Shown here piece after piece: positions 55,709-63,999 of a stretch of DNA of 64,000 nt (its first letter is position 1; every line of letters starts with the position of its first letter). Made by a program: the position numbers and the translations under genes. The notes under the pieces were generated by a model, which was not told where the DNA came from, did no database searches, and saw only the letters and a list, made by a program, of their open reading frames with translations. Source of the stretch: Streptomyces fragilis (GTDB lineage Bacteria; Actinomycetota; Actinomycetes; Streptomycetales; Streptomycetaceae). The stretch is taken from assembly GCF_003112515.1 (NCBI RefSeq), contig NZ_BEVZ01000004.1, positions 682,001-746,000 on the forward strand. The letters are read 5' to 3'.

Positions 55709-56091
55709 CAGGAAGTTCGGCCTTCCTCGGTGGTCAGACCCTCGTCCGGGATTGCCGTCCCGGCGGGGGTCGTCTCATGTCTGCGGTTGTCTGAGCAGAG
55801 CGTAAGCCCGCGATCCACCCAACCCGGCTCCTGGGCGGGCATATTCACTCACCCGTGTGAGCACCGCGCCGGGCCTCGCCGCGCCGGGGAGGCGGGAGGG
55901 GCTTGGCAGGCCTTCTTTCCTCCCAGGTCTTTCGGTAGTTGGAGCATCCCGCACCACCAGAACCCAGCCACCCGGGTCCCGGTTACGTGCGTCCCAGGAG
56001 CGAGGGGGCGCGGAGGCTCCGGCCCGGCGACGGACCCGACGGGTCGTCAACTCGGGCGCAGCCGCAGCCAATGCACTTGTACGCTGCAAGC
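55709..56091. other. 383-bp gene-free stretch before the HNH gene
   Basis: This divergent intergenic stretch has no credible gene. It is lower in G+C than its flanks in parts (for example 55920-55945) and carries a TACGCT -10 box at 56080-56085, six bases before the HNH gene's ATG. No -35 box is convincing. A 6-bp hairpin CCGGGA / TCCCGG lies near 55750. Confidence 0.5.
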
Positions 56092-57069
56092 ATGAGTGGG
56101 GCGGGAGAGCAGGGACGCAGGGCCTGGTCGTTCCTGGTGGCCGGCGAAGCCCGGCAGTTCCAGGGCAACACCGGATACGACGACGTGCTGGAGGAGTCGT
56201 ACAGCTACGACTCGACGGTGGGCAACCACAAGCAGGTGGCCGCAGGTGATCTGGTGGTGGTCCGGGACGGACGGGCAGCCCTCGGGGTGGGTCACCTGGA
56301 GCGCGTGGACGTTCTGGGGCTCGGCGAGAAGGCGCGGCGGCGGTGCAGGAACCCGGACTGCCGGGACACCGGGTTCAAGGAGCGGAAGACCAAGCCCGTC
56401 TCGGAGCGATACCTGTGCAGCCGTTGCGGCTGGGTGTTCGAGGACCCTTGCATCGAACTCCTCGAGGTGACCAACTTCCGTGCCCACTACGGCGCCACGT
56501 GGCAAGCGCTCGAAGGTGGCCTCGGCAAGGACGAACTGGAGCCCCTGTACCTGCACCGGTCCAAGCAGCAGTCGATCCGGGAGATGGACCGGCATGCCAC
56601 GCTGGCGAAGCTGGCTGCGTACGGAATACGGCTCCCCTCCCCCAGCGAGGCAGCCGACCGCCGACGACACCCCGGTCGGCTCCCCGGTGGCCATCGCCGT
56701 GCCGAGGCAGCCGTGCGGCGCGGACAGGACGCCTTCCGGCAGGCGCTGATACGCGAGTACGGCATGATCTGCGCAGTCACCGGCCCCGCGCCGGCCGAGG
56801 CCCTCCAGGCCGCACACCTCCGCCCGTTCGCCGCACACGGGGTCCACCGGGTGGAGGAAGGGCTGATGCTGCGGGCCGACATACACAGCCTGCTCGACAA
56901 CGAACTCCTGGCCATAGGGCCCGATCTGAAGGTTCACGTCGCCCCGAACCTGCTGGGTTACGACGCGTATCGATCACTGCACGGCACGCAGGTGGACATC
57001 CCGGAGAACGCACCGTTGGACATGGAGATCGTCAGGCAGGCCTACGAGAAGGCCACTGCCACCTGGTGA
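56092..57069 (+). CDS. Predicted modification-dependent HNH nuclease
   Basis: A 325-residue predicted restriction enzyme. Residues 10-80 resemble a PUA/EVE-like reader fold (WSFLVAGEARQFQGN, NHKQVAAGDLVVVRDG, GVGHLERV). Residues 85-112 hold a CRNPDC...CSRC zinc site. Residues 224-275 hold an HNH domain (ICAVTG, LQAAHLRPFAAHG, EEGLMLRADIHSLLDNELL), with the His, Asn and His in place. This layout suggests a type IV nuclease that cuts DNA with modified bases; that is inference. The ATG may be leaderless. The gene uses several rare ATA codons and sits among accessory-looking genes, consistent with transfer. Confidence 0.75.
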   Translation: MSGAGEQGRRAWSFLVAGEARQFQGNTGYDDVLEESYSYDSTVGNHKQVAAGDLVVVRDGRAALGVGHLERVDVLGLGEKARRRCRNPDCRDTGFKERKTKPVSERYLCSRCGWVFEDPCIELLEVTNFRAHYGATWQALEGGLGKDELEPLYLHRSKQQSIREMDRHATLAKLAAYGIRLPSPSEAADRRRHPGRLPGGHRRAEAAVRRGQDAFRQALIREYGMICAVTGPAPAEALQAAHLRPFAAHGVHRVEEGLMLRADIHSLLDNELLAIGPDLKVHVAPNLLGYDAYRSLHGTQVDIPENAPLDMEIVRQAYEKATATW

Positions 57070-57075
57070 GCACCG

Positions 57076-57396
57076 TCACGTGCTCTGTGCGGCGTCGCCC
57101 CTCTTCGGCCTGTTGGTCCCAGAGCCCGAGTAGCCGCGTTCGATGTCCTGGACCGTGCCGCTGGACACCCCCAGCAGGGCGGCGATTCTCCGGTACGGCA
57201 CAGCCTGTGCGCGCAGGTCGAGCACGACCTGTCGCCGCATTCCCTTCAGCCGCCTGTTGCGTTCCGCTTGGTCCTTCAGCAGACGGCTGACCACCCTGGC
57301 CCGCGCCAAGGGATCGCTCATCCGCTCGACGGCGTCCAGTGCACTGAAGACGCGTTGCGCCTCCTCCTCGATCGCGTCGACCGAGTCCTCAGGCAT
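57076..57396 (-). CDS. Small HTH protein next to the nuclease
   Basis: A 106-residue protein. Residues 1-60 are helical and charged (AIEEEAQRVFSALDAVERM and RLLKDQAERNRRLKGM). Residues 62-90 form a helix-turn-helix like region 4 of sigma factors (RAQAVPYRRIAALLGVSSGT). GAAGGAA lies seven bases before the ATG; the long open frame upstream is not used. It converges on the HNH gene with a six-base gap, and its own upstream region contains a large palindrome, so it may repress itself and possibly neighbours. It could also be a recombination-directionality-type DNA-binding protein. Confidence 0.7.
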   Translation of the reverse strand: MPEDSVDAIEEEAQRVFSALDAVERMSDPLARARVVSRLLKDQAERNRRLKGMRRQVVLDLRAQAVPYRRIAALLGVSSGTVQDIERGYSGSGTNRPKRGDAAQST

Positions 57397-57425
57397 GCCG
57401 GTTCCTTCGTTCGGGCACGCCGCTT

Positions 57426-57459
57426 GAGCTGAGCGTAAGGGACCCCTTACGTTCAGCTC
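57426..57459. promoter_or_regulatory. Large palindrome upstream of the HTH gene
   Basis: GAGCTGAGCGTAAGG (57426-57440) and CCTTACGTTCAGCTC (57445-57459) are inverted copies with one mismatch around GACC, 29 bp before the HTH gene's ATG. The size, symmetry and place suit an operator for the HTH protein. Confidence 0.6.
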
Positions 57460-57528
57460 CGAGCAGCATGCGCGCTGCCTCGTCACAGCCCCGCTCGTGT
57501 GGACGCACTCCTCCGGGACTGCCAACAC

Positions 57529-57562
57529 CGCGGAGCCTGGTGGTCGCACACCAGGCTCCGCG
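57529..57562. other. 14-bp perfect hairpin in a divergent gap
   Basis: CGCGGAGCCTGGTG and CACCAGGCTCCGCG enclose GTCGCA. A terminator-like hairpin between two genes that point away from each other (starts 57396 and 57631) is unusual. It may be an operator, an attenuator of the plus-strand gene, or mark an unannotated transcript. Confidence 0.6.
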
Positions 57563-57630
57563 CAACCCCGGCTCACGTGGTCGCACACGCCGGCCGGGCT
57601 GCCAGTCCCTGCTACGAACAGGACCTGACC

Positions 57631-58038
57631 ATGGCGCATCTTCCCATCCCCAGCCCCGCCGAAGCGGCCGGGCGCACAAACCCGGGAGCCAGGCGCAGCA
57701 CCCCCGGCGCCCTCCCCCGCGAACGCGTCTCCGCCGTGCACGCGTGGACGCACGTCATGGCCGCGTTGTTGCTGGCCTCACGACCGGACGACGGCTTCGG
57801 CGAGGCCGACCGGGTCGAGCTGGCGCGGCAGTTGACGGGTGGGTGGCCCCCGTACCGTGAGCTGCTGCTCGCCCGGACGCCCGCGCTCGCCGCACCCACC
57901 ACCCGCGCCGCCTACGCGCGGCGGTTGCTGGCGCTGAAGGCCGGACGGCCGGGTGACCCTCCGGTCGCCCGGCCGGCGAGGCCCGCCGCCCGGATCCCCG
58001 GCCCGCGCGCCGAGGCCCGGCGGAACGGGCTCCTGTGA
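57631..58038 (+). CDS. Unrecognised small protein, first of a coupled pair
   Basis: A 135-residue basic protein I do not recognise. AGGAC lies seven bases before the ATG at 57631; the frame is open from 57499 but the extra part is not protein-like. The middle is helical (RERVSAVHAWTHVMAALLLAS, VELARQLTGGWPPYRELLL) and the C-terminus is Ala/Arg/Pro-rich. The stop overlaps the start of the next gene as GTGA, so the two are coupled. Confidence 0.55.
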   Translation: MAHLPIPSPAEAAGRTNPGARRSTPGALPRERVSAVHAWTHVMAALLLASRPDDGFGEADRVELARQLTGGWPPYRELLLARTPALAAPTTRAAYARRLLALKAGRPGDPPVARPARPAARIPGPRAEARRNGLL

Positions 58039-58556
58039 CGGCCCCCGCACGGCCCGGCGCCGCCGTCTCCGTCACCCTCACCGGCCCGCACGTCCGCGCA
58101 GCCCACCTGGCCCTCGCCGCCGAGACCCGGGCGCGTATGGCTGCGGCGGAGGCGGCCGCGGACGCCGCGGAACGGGCCCGGGCAGCGGTCGTGCGGGCGC
58201 GTTCCTCCGTCGCCGACCGCCTCACCGACTGGGCCGGCGGGCGCGCGAGACGTGAGCGCGCCGCGGTCCTCGCCCTGGTCGCGGAGGGCACGGTTCTTGA
58301 ACGGGCGGAGGTGCGGGACCTGTTCGTCGTCCAGGACCCGACGACGGGCACGGCCTCCTGCGACTGGGAGCGGCTGACCCGCTGGCTGTACTACCCCACC
58401 ATCAGCCGTGAGGACCGCGCGTTCCTGTACTGCGTGCTGTCCCTCGCCGGCCGTGCCCCCGTCGTCCTCGGCGCGCTCGTCCCGGAGCTGGGCAAGAGGC
58501 GCGCGGCCATCCTGCTGAGCGCCCTCGGCACCCTCGCCGGGACGTGCGGGACCTGA
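58035..58556 (+). CDS. Unrecognised coiled-coil protein, second of a coupled pair
   Basis: A 173-residue protein with a helical Ala/Arg-rich region (about 24-75, LALAAETRARMAAAEAAADA) likely to form a coiled coil, and a C-terminal helical part (LYYPTISREDRAFLYCVLSL). It begins with the GTG overlapping the upstream stop. It is not a family I can name. The two genes lie between the HTH gene and a zinc-containing unknown, so they belong to the same accessory stretch. Confidence 0.55.
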   Translation: MTAPARPGAAVSVTLTGPHVRAAHLALAAETRARMAAAEAAADAAERARAAVVRARSSVADRLTDWAGGRARRERAAVLALVAEGTVLERAEVRDLFVVQDPTTGTASCDWERLTRWLYYPTISREDRAFLYCVLSLAGRAPVVLGALVPELGKRRAAILLSALGTLAGTCGT

Positions 58557-58572
58557 CGGCAGCGGCCCGGGC

Positions 58573-59622
58573 TCAGCTGTGGCGCAGTGCCTCGCGGTAC
58601 TCCCGCAGCCGGGGAGTGCGGACGGCGGGGAGACGGGCCAGGGTGTCGCGGAAGGCGCCGCCGTGTGCCCTCAGCGGCCACCGAGGGAGCGGTGGCAGCG
58701 GGTAGTCGTCGCGCAGGACGCCCGGCGGGAGGACCCCGCTCGCGGGGAGCGGCGAGGTCTCCCCCGGGAGGGCGAGGTAGGCCCAGACACCGCTGTCCAG
58801 CGGCACCACGGGCCCCTCGTCCCCCGGCGCCCGCCAGGGCTCGCCCGTGAGCGGGTGCCGAGGGACGAGGAGGACGTCGGGACGGGGCTGCGGCATGCCG
58901 GTCCCCGGTCCGGCCAGGCCGACGGAACGGGGAGCCGGCCCGGCCGGGAGGTGCTGGCCGACGGCGTGGTCCAGCAGGTCGGCGACGGGGCCGGCGGGAA
59001 GGGTCACCGGGCGGGCCTCGGTGACCGCCATGAGGTGGGCGAGGGCGACCCCGACCGCCGCCTCCCAGCGGCGGCTCCACGATCCGTCGGGTTCGACGGG
59101 CGGGACGCGGTGCTCGGCATGCAGCAGGTCGTCCCAGCCTGGAGGCGGCACGGCCGGTGATCCCGGCGCGGGGCGGCGGACGACCGCGTCGGGCTCCAGC
59201 CACACCGTCTGCCACATCCCGCAGTCGTCCTCGCGGGTCGCCACGGCACGCCCGCACCCCTCGCACGCCAGGTTGGGCCCGGTCCGGCCGTCCACGCCCC
59301 GGCAGTAGCCGTCGCACTTCTCGGGGATCAACCGCATGCCCCGGGAGTCGCCGGGGGCGATGACGACCCTGTTCCGCGCACCGAAGGAGAGCGAGCACAC
59401 CGGCGCGTACACGCCCTGCCGGGCGGCCTCCTCCTCCCCGACCTCCTCCCACCGTCGCCAGGGCGTCCCCGTGGGCCGCGGGTCGACGGCGTAGGTCGCG
59501 GAATCCATCAGCGGGGGATGGAGTTCCTCCCATGCCCCGCAATAGGTGTGCACGGGGAGGGCGGCCCGGGACACCGGCGCCGTCAGCTCCGCGCCGCACC
59601 CGGCGCACACGAACACGTCCAA
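58573..59622 (-). CDS. Streptomyces protein with CxxC motifs, unknown role
   Basis: A 349-residue protein. The TTG at 59622 follows GAGGGAG at five bases and begins the conserved MDVFVCAGCGAELTAPVSR start, with a CAGC pair. Further Cys clusters are EKCDGYCRG and LACEGCGRA, all probably zinc-binding, followed by Gly/Pro-rich sequence (VAHLMAVTEARPVTLP) and a WxxxLPGETSPLP stretch. I recall similar hypothetical proteins in many Streptomyces genomes, but no function. The frame upstream of 59622 is not protein-like. Confidence 0.65.
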   Translation of the reverse strand: MDVFVCAGCGAELTAPVSRAALPVHTYCGAWEELHPPLMDSATYAVDPRPTGTPWRRWEEVGEEEAARQGVYAPVCSLSFGARNRVVIAPGDSRGMRLIPEKCDGYCRGVDGRTGPNLACEGCGRAVATREDDCGMWQTVWLEPDAVVRRPAPGSPAVPPPGWDDLLHAEHRVPPVEPDGSWSRRWEAAVGVALAHLMAVTEARPVTLPAGPVADLLDHAVGQHLPAGPAPRSVGLAGPGTGMPQPRPDVLLVPRHPLTGEPWRAPGDEGPVVPLDSGVWAYLALPGETSPLPASGVLPPGVLRDDYPLPPLPRWPLRAHGGAFRDTLARLPAVRTPRLREYREALRHS

Positions 59623-59859
59623 CCAGGCTCCCTCTCGCCGCGGCCTGCGGTCCCCGGCGGATTGTGTCCCGCACCCCGGCGCGACTCCACCGGTTTTCGT
59701 GCAGGGCACCGTCGTGCGCGCATGTGTGGCGTGGCGGGGTGAGCCGCGAATGTGTCGCCGTGGCTGCACATGCGGGACTCACCTGGGACACAACCGCCCC
59801 ATCCCGCACCGGGCAGGCGGCCACCGGCTCGGACTCGGCCCCGTACGGCCCGGTGCGGG

Positions 59860-60816
59860 TCAGTAGCCGCGCCCCGTCGGGACCGCCAGGGCGGGGGTCT
59901 GCCCGGTCCGCAGGGTGCGCCAGCAGGAGAGGAGGTCGGTGACGACGTCCTCGTCCGTGGTGGGGCCCGAGGTGTGGGAGGTGACGGTGGTGCGGGGCAG
60001 GTGCCAGACGGGGTGGTCGGGGGTGGCCGGTTCGTCGGGGAGGACGTCGAGGACGGCGGAGCGGACGGCCCCCGACGACAGCGCCGCCTCCAGTGCCGCC
60101 AGGTCGACCGTCGCGCCCCGGCCGATGTTCAGGAACGTCGCGCCGCGCATCGCGTCGAGGCGGCGTGGGCCGAAGAAGCCGCGGGTGGCGGAGGTGAGGG
60201 GGAGGACGTCGACGACCCAGCGGGCGTCGGGGAGGAGGGCGTCCGCGTCGGGGACCGTCGCGCGGCCCGCCTCCACCACGCGGATGCCCGCGCCGCGCAG
60301 GTAGTGGGCGACGCGTGAGCCGATGCGGCCCGCGCCGTAGACGAGGGCCAGTTGGCCGGCGGCGAGTTCGGTGTCGCGGCGGGACCAGTCGGCGCGGTCG
60401 TGGGCGGCGAGGAAGTCGGGGACGCGCTGGCACTCGGACAGGGCCCAGCCGAGGACGTACTGGGCCATGCGGTCGCCCATCCGCCCGACCGTGCGGGTCA
60501 GCAGGACGTCGGCGGGCCAGGCCCTCTGGTCCGCACCGCCCTTCAGCAGCGCGTCCACGCCGGCGTTGACGCTGTGGAACCAGACGACGCGTTCGCCGCC
60601 CTCCGTGAAGGCGGGCCGCCGGGCGCCCACCCGGATCACGGGGGCGTCGGCGGAGGCGGGGCCACGGGTGACGGGGCGGCCCAGGGCCTCGGTGAGCGCC
60701 GCCCGCAGGGGGTCGGAGACCTCGTCCCCGGCGACCACGACCGCCCGGTCCAGTTCCCGCGCGGCCTCCGCCGCGACGACCCCCACGGCCTGATCCGCCG
60801 CCCGTTCCGCACCCAT
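59860..60816 (-). CDS. D-isomer-specific 2-hydroxyacid dehydrogenase family protein
   Basis: A 318-residue NAD(P)-dependent oxidoreductase. GGGAGG lies five bases before the ATG at 60816; in-frame ATGs further upstream (60894 and 60828) have none as good. The dinucleotide motif is VYGAGRIGSRVAHYL (about 140-155). DVLPLTSATRGFFG and LNIGRGATVDLAALEAAL supply the catalytic Arg region, and LDVLPDEPATPDHPVW the Asp/Glu region, with a His near PRTTVTSHTSGP. The substrate is unknown. Confidence 0.85.
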   Translation of the reverse strand: MGAERAADQAVGVVAAEAARELDRAVVVAGDEVSDPLRAALTEALGRPVTRGPASADAPVIRVGARRPAFTEGGERVVWFHSVNAGVDALLKGGADQRAWPADVLLTRTVGRMGDRMAQYVLGWALSECQRVPDFLAAHDRADWSRRDTELAAGQLALVYGAGRIGSRVAHYLRGAGIRVVEAGRATVPDADALLPDARWVVDVLPLTSATRGFFGPRRLDAMRGATFLNIGRGATVDLAALEAALSSGAVRSAVLDVLPDEPATPDHPVWHLPRTTVTSHTSGPTTDEDVVTDLLSCWRTLRTGQTPALAVPTGRGY

Positions 60817-60926
60817 GCGTGCCTCCCACATCGCCCCTTGGCCTTCCGGTGACCCGGCCCCGCCTGCCCTCAGGTCCGCCCGGGCCTCGTCCATGGCCCC
60901 GTGGGGGCCGCCCAGGCCTGGTCCGG

Positions 60927-60975
60927 GGTCCCCAGGGTCCGCTCACGCCTGGGGACATGGGTCCCCAGGGTCCGC
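60927..60975. promoter_or_regulatory. 16-bp direct repeat and hairpin in a divergent promoter
   Basis: GGTCCCCAGGGTCCGC occurs at 60927-60942 and 60960-60975. Within this, CCTGGGGAC / GTCCCCAGG (60948-60969) makes a 9-bp hairpin around ATGG. The block lies between the dehydrogenase and GDPD genes and may bind a regulator of either. Confidence 0.45.
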
Positions 60976-61122
60976 CCCGCGGCACCCGGCGCACTCCCCG
61001 GGTCCCCGCCGCCCCCCCGTGTCACGCCGGTGGAATCCCGGCGTCCGCCCGCCATCCGACCGTCCACGAACGGTCACTTGGCGGTACCGGCGCGTTACCC
61101 AGCGCTCCCTAGCGTCGTGAAC

Positions 61123-62649
61123 ATGACCAGGGAAACCAGGGACACGCGTAGCCGAACCCTCAGGCCCACGACCGTACTGGCGATCAGCGTCGCGCTCACC
61201 GCCGGGGCCTCCGCTCCGTCGGCGGTCGCCGCACAGCACGACACCGCGGCCGGCTCCCCGATCGTCGCAGCAACCGCAGCGACCGCAGCAACCGCAGCCC
61301 CGGCGGCAGCCGCGGCAACCGCAGCCCCCGCTCCCGGCTCCACGGTGGTCAGTCAGACCTTCGGCGGCACCGCCCTGCCCTCCGGCTGGAAGCCGGTCAG
61401 CGGTGCCTGGAAGGTGAGGAACGGCCGCCTCGTCGGCGACGGCGGCACCCGCGCCCGGATCACCTTCGGCACCCCGCTGACCGACTACCGCTTCGAGGCC
61501 ACCGCCCGGTTCCAGGCGGTGGACAACACCTCCCGCTGGTTCGCGCTCGGCCTCGACCTGCCGTCGAGCGGGGCCACCCCGTGGTGGATCGCCACCCTGC
61601 GCTCCCGCTCCACCGCCGCCAACGGCGTGGAGTTCGCCCAGCGGACGACGTCGAACACCTGGAACGTCACCGACACCGCCGCCGCCCCCGCCGCGGCCGG
61701 CACCGGCAAGGACGTGCGGGTGCGGGTGGACGTCCACGGCATGAAGGCGACCTGGTACCTCGACGGACGGAAGGTGCTGAGCACCGACAAGCTGCGGCGC
61801 TCCGCCGACGGCCGCCAGGCGTTGCTGGTGGACGGCGCGACCGTCGCGTTCGACGACGTGAGGGTCACCGCCCTGCCCTCCCTCAACCCCTACCTGCGCG
61901 GCCCGGGCGAACCCGCGCTGGCCGTGGCGCACCGCGGGGCGTCGGCCTCGGCGCCGGAGAACACGCTGGCGGCGCAGGAGCTGGCGCGCCGGGCGGGCGC
62001 GGACCTCATCGAGACGGACGCGCAGATCAGCAAGGACGGCGTCCCGTACGTCATGCACGACGGCACGGTGGACCGCACCACGAACGGGACCGGGGACCTC
62101 ACCGCCCTGACCTCCGCGCAGCTGGACAAGCTGGACGCGGGGTCGTGGTTCTCCTCGGCGTACAAGGGCGAGCGCGTGCCGACGCTGCGGGCGCAGGGCG
62201 CCGACCTGAAGGCGCGGGGCGGGAAGCTGCTGCTGGAGATCAAGCGGGCGGCGTCCAAGGACCAGGTGGCCCGGATGTTCGACGCGCTCCGGGCGGCCGG
62301 GGTCCTCTCGCCGGACCGGGTCTTCGTGCAGAGCTTCAGCAAGCAGCACCTGAGGTGGGCCCGTGAGCTGGCGCCCACGCTGCCCCGCGGCTACCTGACG
62401 TCCACGCTGGACGCCGACCCGGTGGCGGTCGCCCGCGACCTGGGGCTCACCGCGTACAACCCGAAGGCGTCGGCGCTGACCGCGCGGCCGTCCGTGGTGG
62501 GCGACCTGCACCGGTCGGGCGTCGCCACGATGGTGTGGACGGTGGACGAGCCGGCGCAGTGGAAGACGCTGGACGCCCTCGGGGTCGACGCCGTGATCAG
62601 CAACCGTCCCGCGGAGCTGGTCGCCTGGCAGGCCGCCCGACGGGGCTGA
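61123..62649 (+). CDS. Secreted glycerophosphodiester phosphodiesterase
   Basis: A 508-residue exported enzyme. A signal peptide (about 1-37, ALTAGASAPSAVAA) is followed by an Ala/Thr-rich linker encoded by a GCAACCGCA-type repeat (about 61266-61330). Then comes a concanavalin-like or DUF1080-type beta domain (about 70-255, TFGGTALPSGWKPVSGAWKV). The GDPD barrel occupies 265-508: AVAHRGASASAPENTLAA, IETDAQ and VMHDGTVDRTTNGTG carry the catalytic His, Glu and metal ligands. It should release sn-glycerol-3-phosphate from phosphodiesters. A TAGCGT box lies seven bases before the ATG. The N-terminal domain is unusual for this enzyme class. Confidence 0.9.
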   Translation: MTRETRDTRSRTLRPTTVLAISVALTAGASAPSAVAAQHDTAAGSPIVAATAATAATAAPAAAAATAAPAPGSTVVSQTFGGTALPSGWKPVSGAWKVRNGRLVGDGGTRARITFGTPLTDYRFEATARFQAVDNTSRWFALGLDLPSSGATPWWIATLRSRSTAANGVEFAQRTTSNTWNVTDTAAAPAAAGTGKDVRVRVDVHGMKATWYLDGRKVLSTDKLRRSADGRQALLVDGATVAFDDVRVTALPSLNPYLRGPGEPALAVAHRGASASAPENTLAAQELARRAGADLIETDAQISKDGVPYVMHDGTVDRTTNGTGDLTALTSAQLDKLDAGSWFSSAYKGERVPTLRAQGADLKARGGKLLLEIKRAASKDQVARMFDALRAAGVLSPDRVFVQSFSKQHLRWARELAPTLPRGYLTSTLDADPVAVARDLGLTAYNPKASALTARPSVVGDLHRSGVATMVWTVDEPAQWKTLDALGVDAVISNRPAELVAWQAARRG

Positions 62650-62680
62650 GCCCGGGGGCGGAAGACGCAGGAGAGACGGG

Positions 62681-62713
62681 GAAGGGCCCCGGCGTCATCC
62701 GCCGGGGCCCTTC
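62681..62713. terminator. Strong bidirectional terminator
   Basis: GAAGGGCCCCGGCG and CGCCGGGGCCCTTC form a 14-bp perfect stem around TCATC, between the convergent GDPD and alcohol dehydrogenase genes. It is among the best-formed hairpins in the window. Confidence 0.88.
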
Positions 62714-62740
62714 GCGTCGCGTCCCCGCAGGGACGTTTCG

Positions 62741-63781
62741 TCAGATCGTGGCCGTGTCGATGACGAAGCGGTAGCGCACGTCGGAGGCGACGACGCGCTC
62801 GTAGGCCTCGTTGATCCGGTCGGCGGAGATCAGCTCGATCTCGGCGCCCAGCCCGTGCTCGGCGCAGAAGTCCAGCATCTCCTGGGTCTCGGCGATGCCG
62901 CCGATCATGGAGCCGGCCAGGTTCTTGTTGCCGCCGATGAGGGCGAACAGCTGGAGGGAGATCGGGTTCTCCGGGGCGCCGACGTTGACCAGCGTGCCGC
63001 CGGTCTTCAGCAGTCCCAGGTACGCGTTGAAGTCGACGTTGGCGGAGACCGTGGAGACGATCAGGTCGAAGTTTCCGCGCAGCTCCTCGAAGGTGCGGGG
63101 GTCGGCCGTCGCGTAGTAGTGGTCGGCGCCGAGCTTGAGGCCGTCCTCCTTCTTGCGCAGCGACTGCGACAGCACCGTCACCTCGGCGCCCATGGCGTGG
63201 GCGATCTTGACGGCCATGTGGCCGAGGCCGCCCAGGCCGACCACGGCGACCTTCTTGCCGGGGCCCGCGCCGTAGTTCTTCAGCGGGGAGTACGTGGTGA
63301 TGCCGGCGCAGAGCAGCGGGGCGGCGACGTCGAGCGAGAGGCCGTCGGGGATGCGGAGGGTGTAGTTCTCGTCGACGACGATGTGGGTGGAGTAGCCGCC
63401 CTGGGTGATCTCGCCGTCCCGGCCGCGGGAGCCGTAGGTGCCGACGTTGCCCTTGAGGCAGTGCTGCTCGACTCCGCCCCGGCAGTTCTCGCACTCACGG
63501 CAGGAGTCCACCATGCAGCCGACGCCGACGCGGTCGCCGACCTTGAAACGGGTCACGCCGGAGCCGACCTCGGTGACCACACCGGCGATCTCGTGCCCGG
63601 GGGTGAGGGGGAAGTGGGTCTTGCCCCACTCCTCGCGGACGGTGTGGATGTCGGAGTGGCAGATACCGGCGTACTTGATGTCGATCAGGACGTCGTGCTC
63701 ACCGACCTCCCTGCGCTCGACGGTGGTGCGCTCCAGCGGAGCCTTGGCGGCGGGGGCGGCGTAGGCGGCGACAGAAGTCAT
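62741..63781 (-). CDS. Zinc-dependent NAD(P) alcohol dehydrogenase (YahK/CAD-like)
   Basis: A 346-residue medium-chain alcohol dehydrogenase. Catalytic zinc ligands are Cys41 in GICHSDIH and His63-Glu64 in PGHEIAG, with a later Cys in [12 protein letters not shown]. The structural zinc has four Cys in [36 protein letters not shown] is the cofactor fold. It reduces aldehydes or oxidises alcohols of the cinnamyl type. GGAGA is eleven bases before the ATG at 63781. The frame continues upstream to 63997 but that part is low-complexity. Confidence 0.92.
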   Translation of the reverse strand: MTSVAAYAAPAAKAPLERTTVERREVGEHDVLIDIKYAGICHSDIHTVREEWGKTHFPLTPGHEIAGVVTEVGSGVTRFKVGDRVGVGCMVDSCRECENCRGGVEQHCLKGNVGTYGSRGRDGEITQGGYSTHIVVDENYTLRIPDGLSLDVAAPLLCAGITTYSPLKNYGAGPGKKVAVVGLGGLGHMAVKIAHAMGAEVTVLSQSLRKKEDGLKLGADHYYATADPRTFEELRGNFDLIVSTVSANVDFNAYLGLLKTGGTLVNVGAPENPISLQLFALIGGNKNLAGSMIGGIAETQEMLDFCAEHGLGAEIELISADRINEAYERVVASDVRYRFVIDTATI

Positions 63782-63930
63782 GCCGGGTGGTTCTCCGGTT
63801 TCTTCGGGGTGCTGGGTTGCTTGCGCGTGCGTCGTGGGCGCGCGCGGACGCCCGTGCGCGGTGGCGCGGACGTCCTTGGTGCACAACTGCCCCGCGATCC
63901 GGTTCATTCCGCATGGCGGATCGGAAACAG

Positions 63931-63999
63931 CCGGAACGCGGGGCGGGGCCGAAGCCGGGAACACCCGGAACGCGGGGCGGGCCGAAGCCGGGAACACCC
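63931..63999. repeat. 34-bp direct repeat at the window edge
   Basis: CCGGAACGCGGGGCGGGGCC... recurs from 63965 after 34 bp with one G missing, and a third copy starts at the last bases. The array may continue beyond the window. The rest of 63782-63930 shows no gene. Confidence 0.7.
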
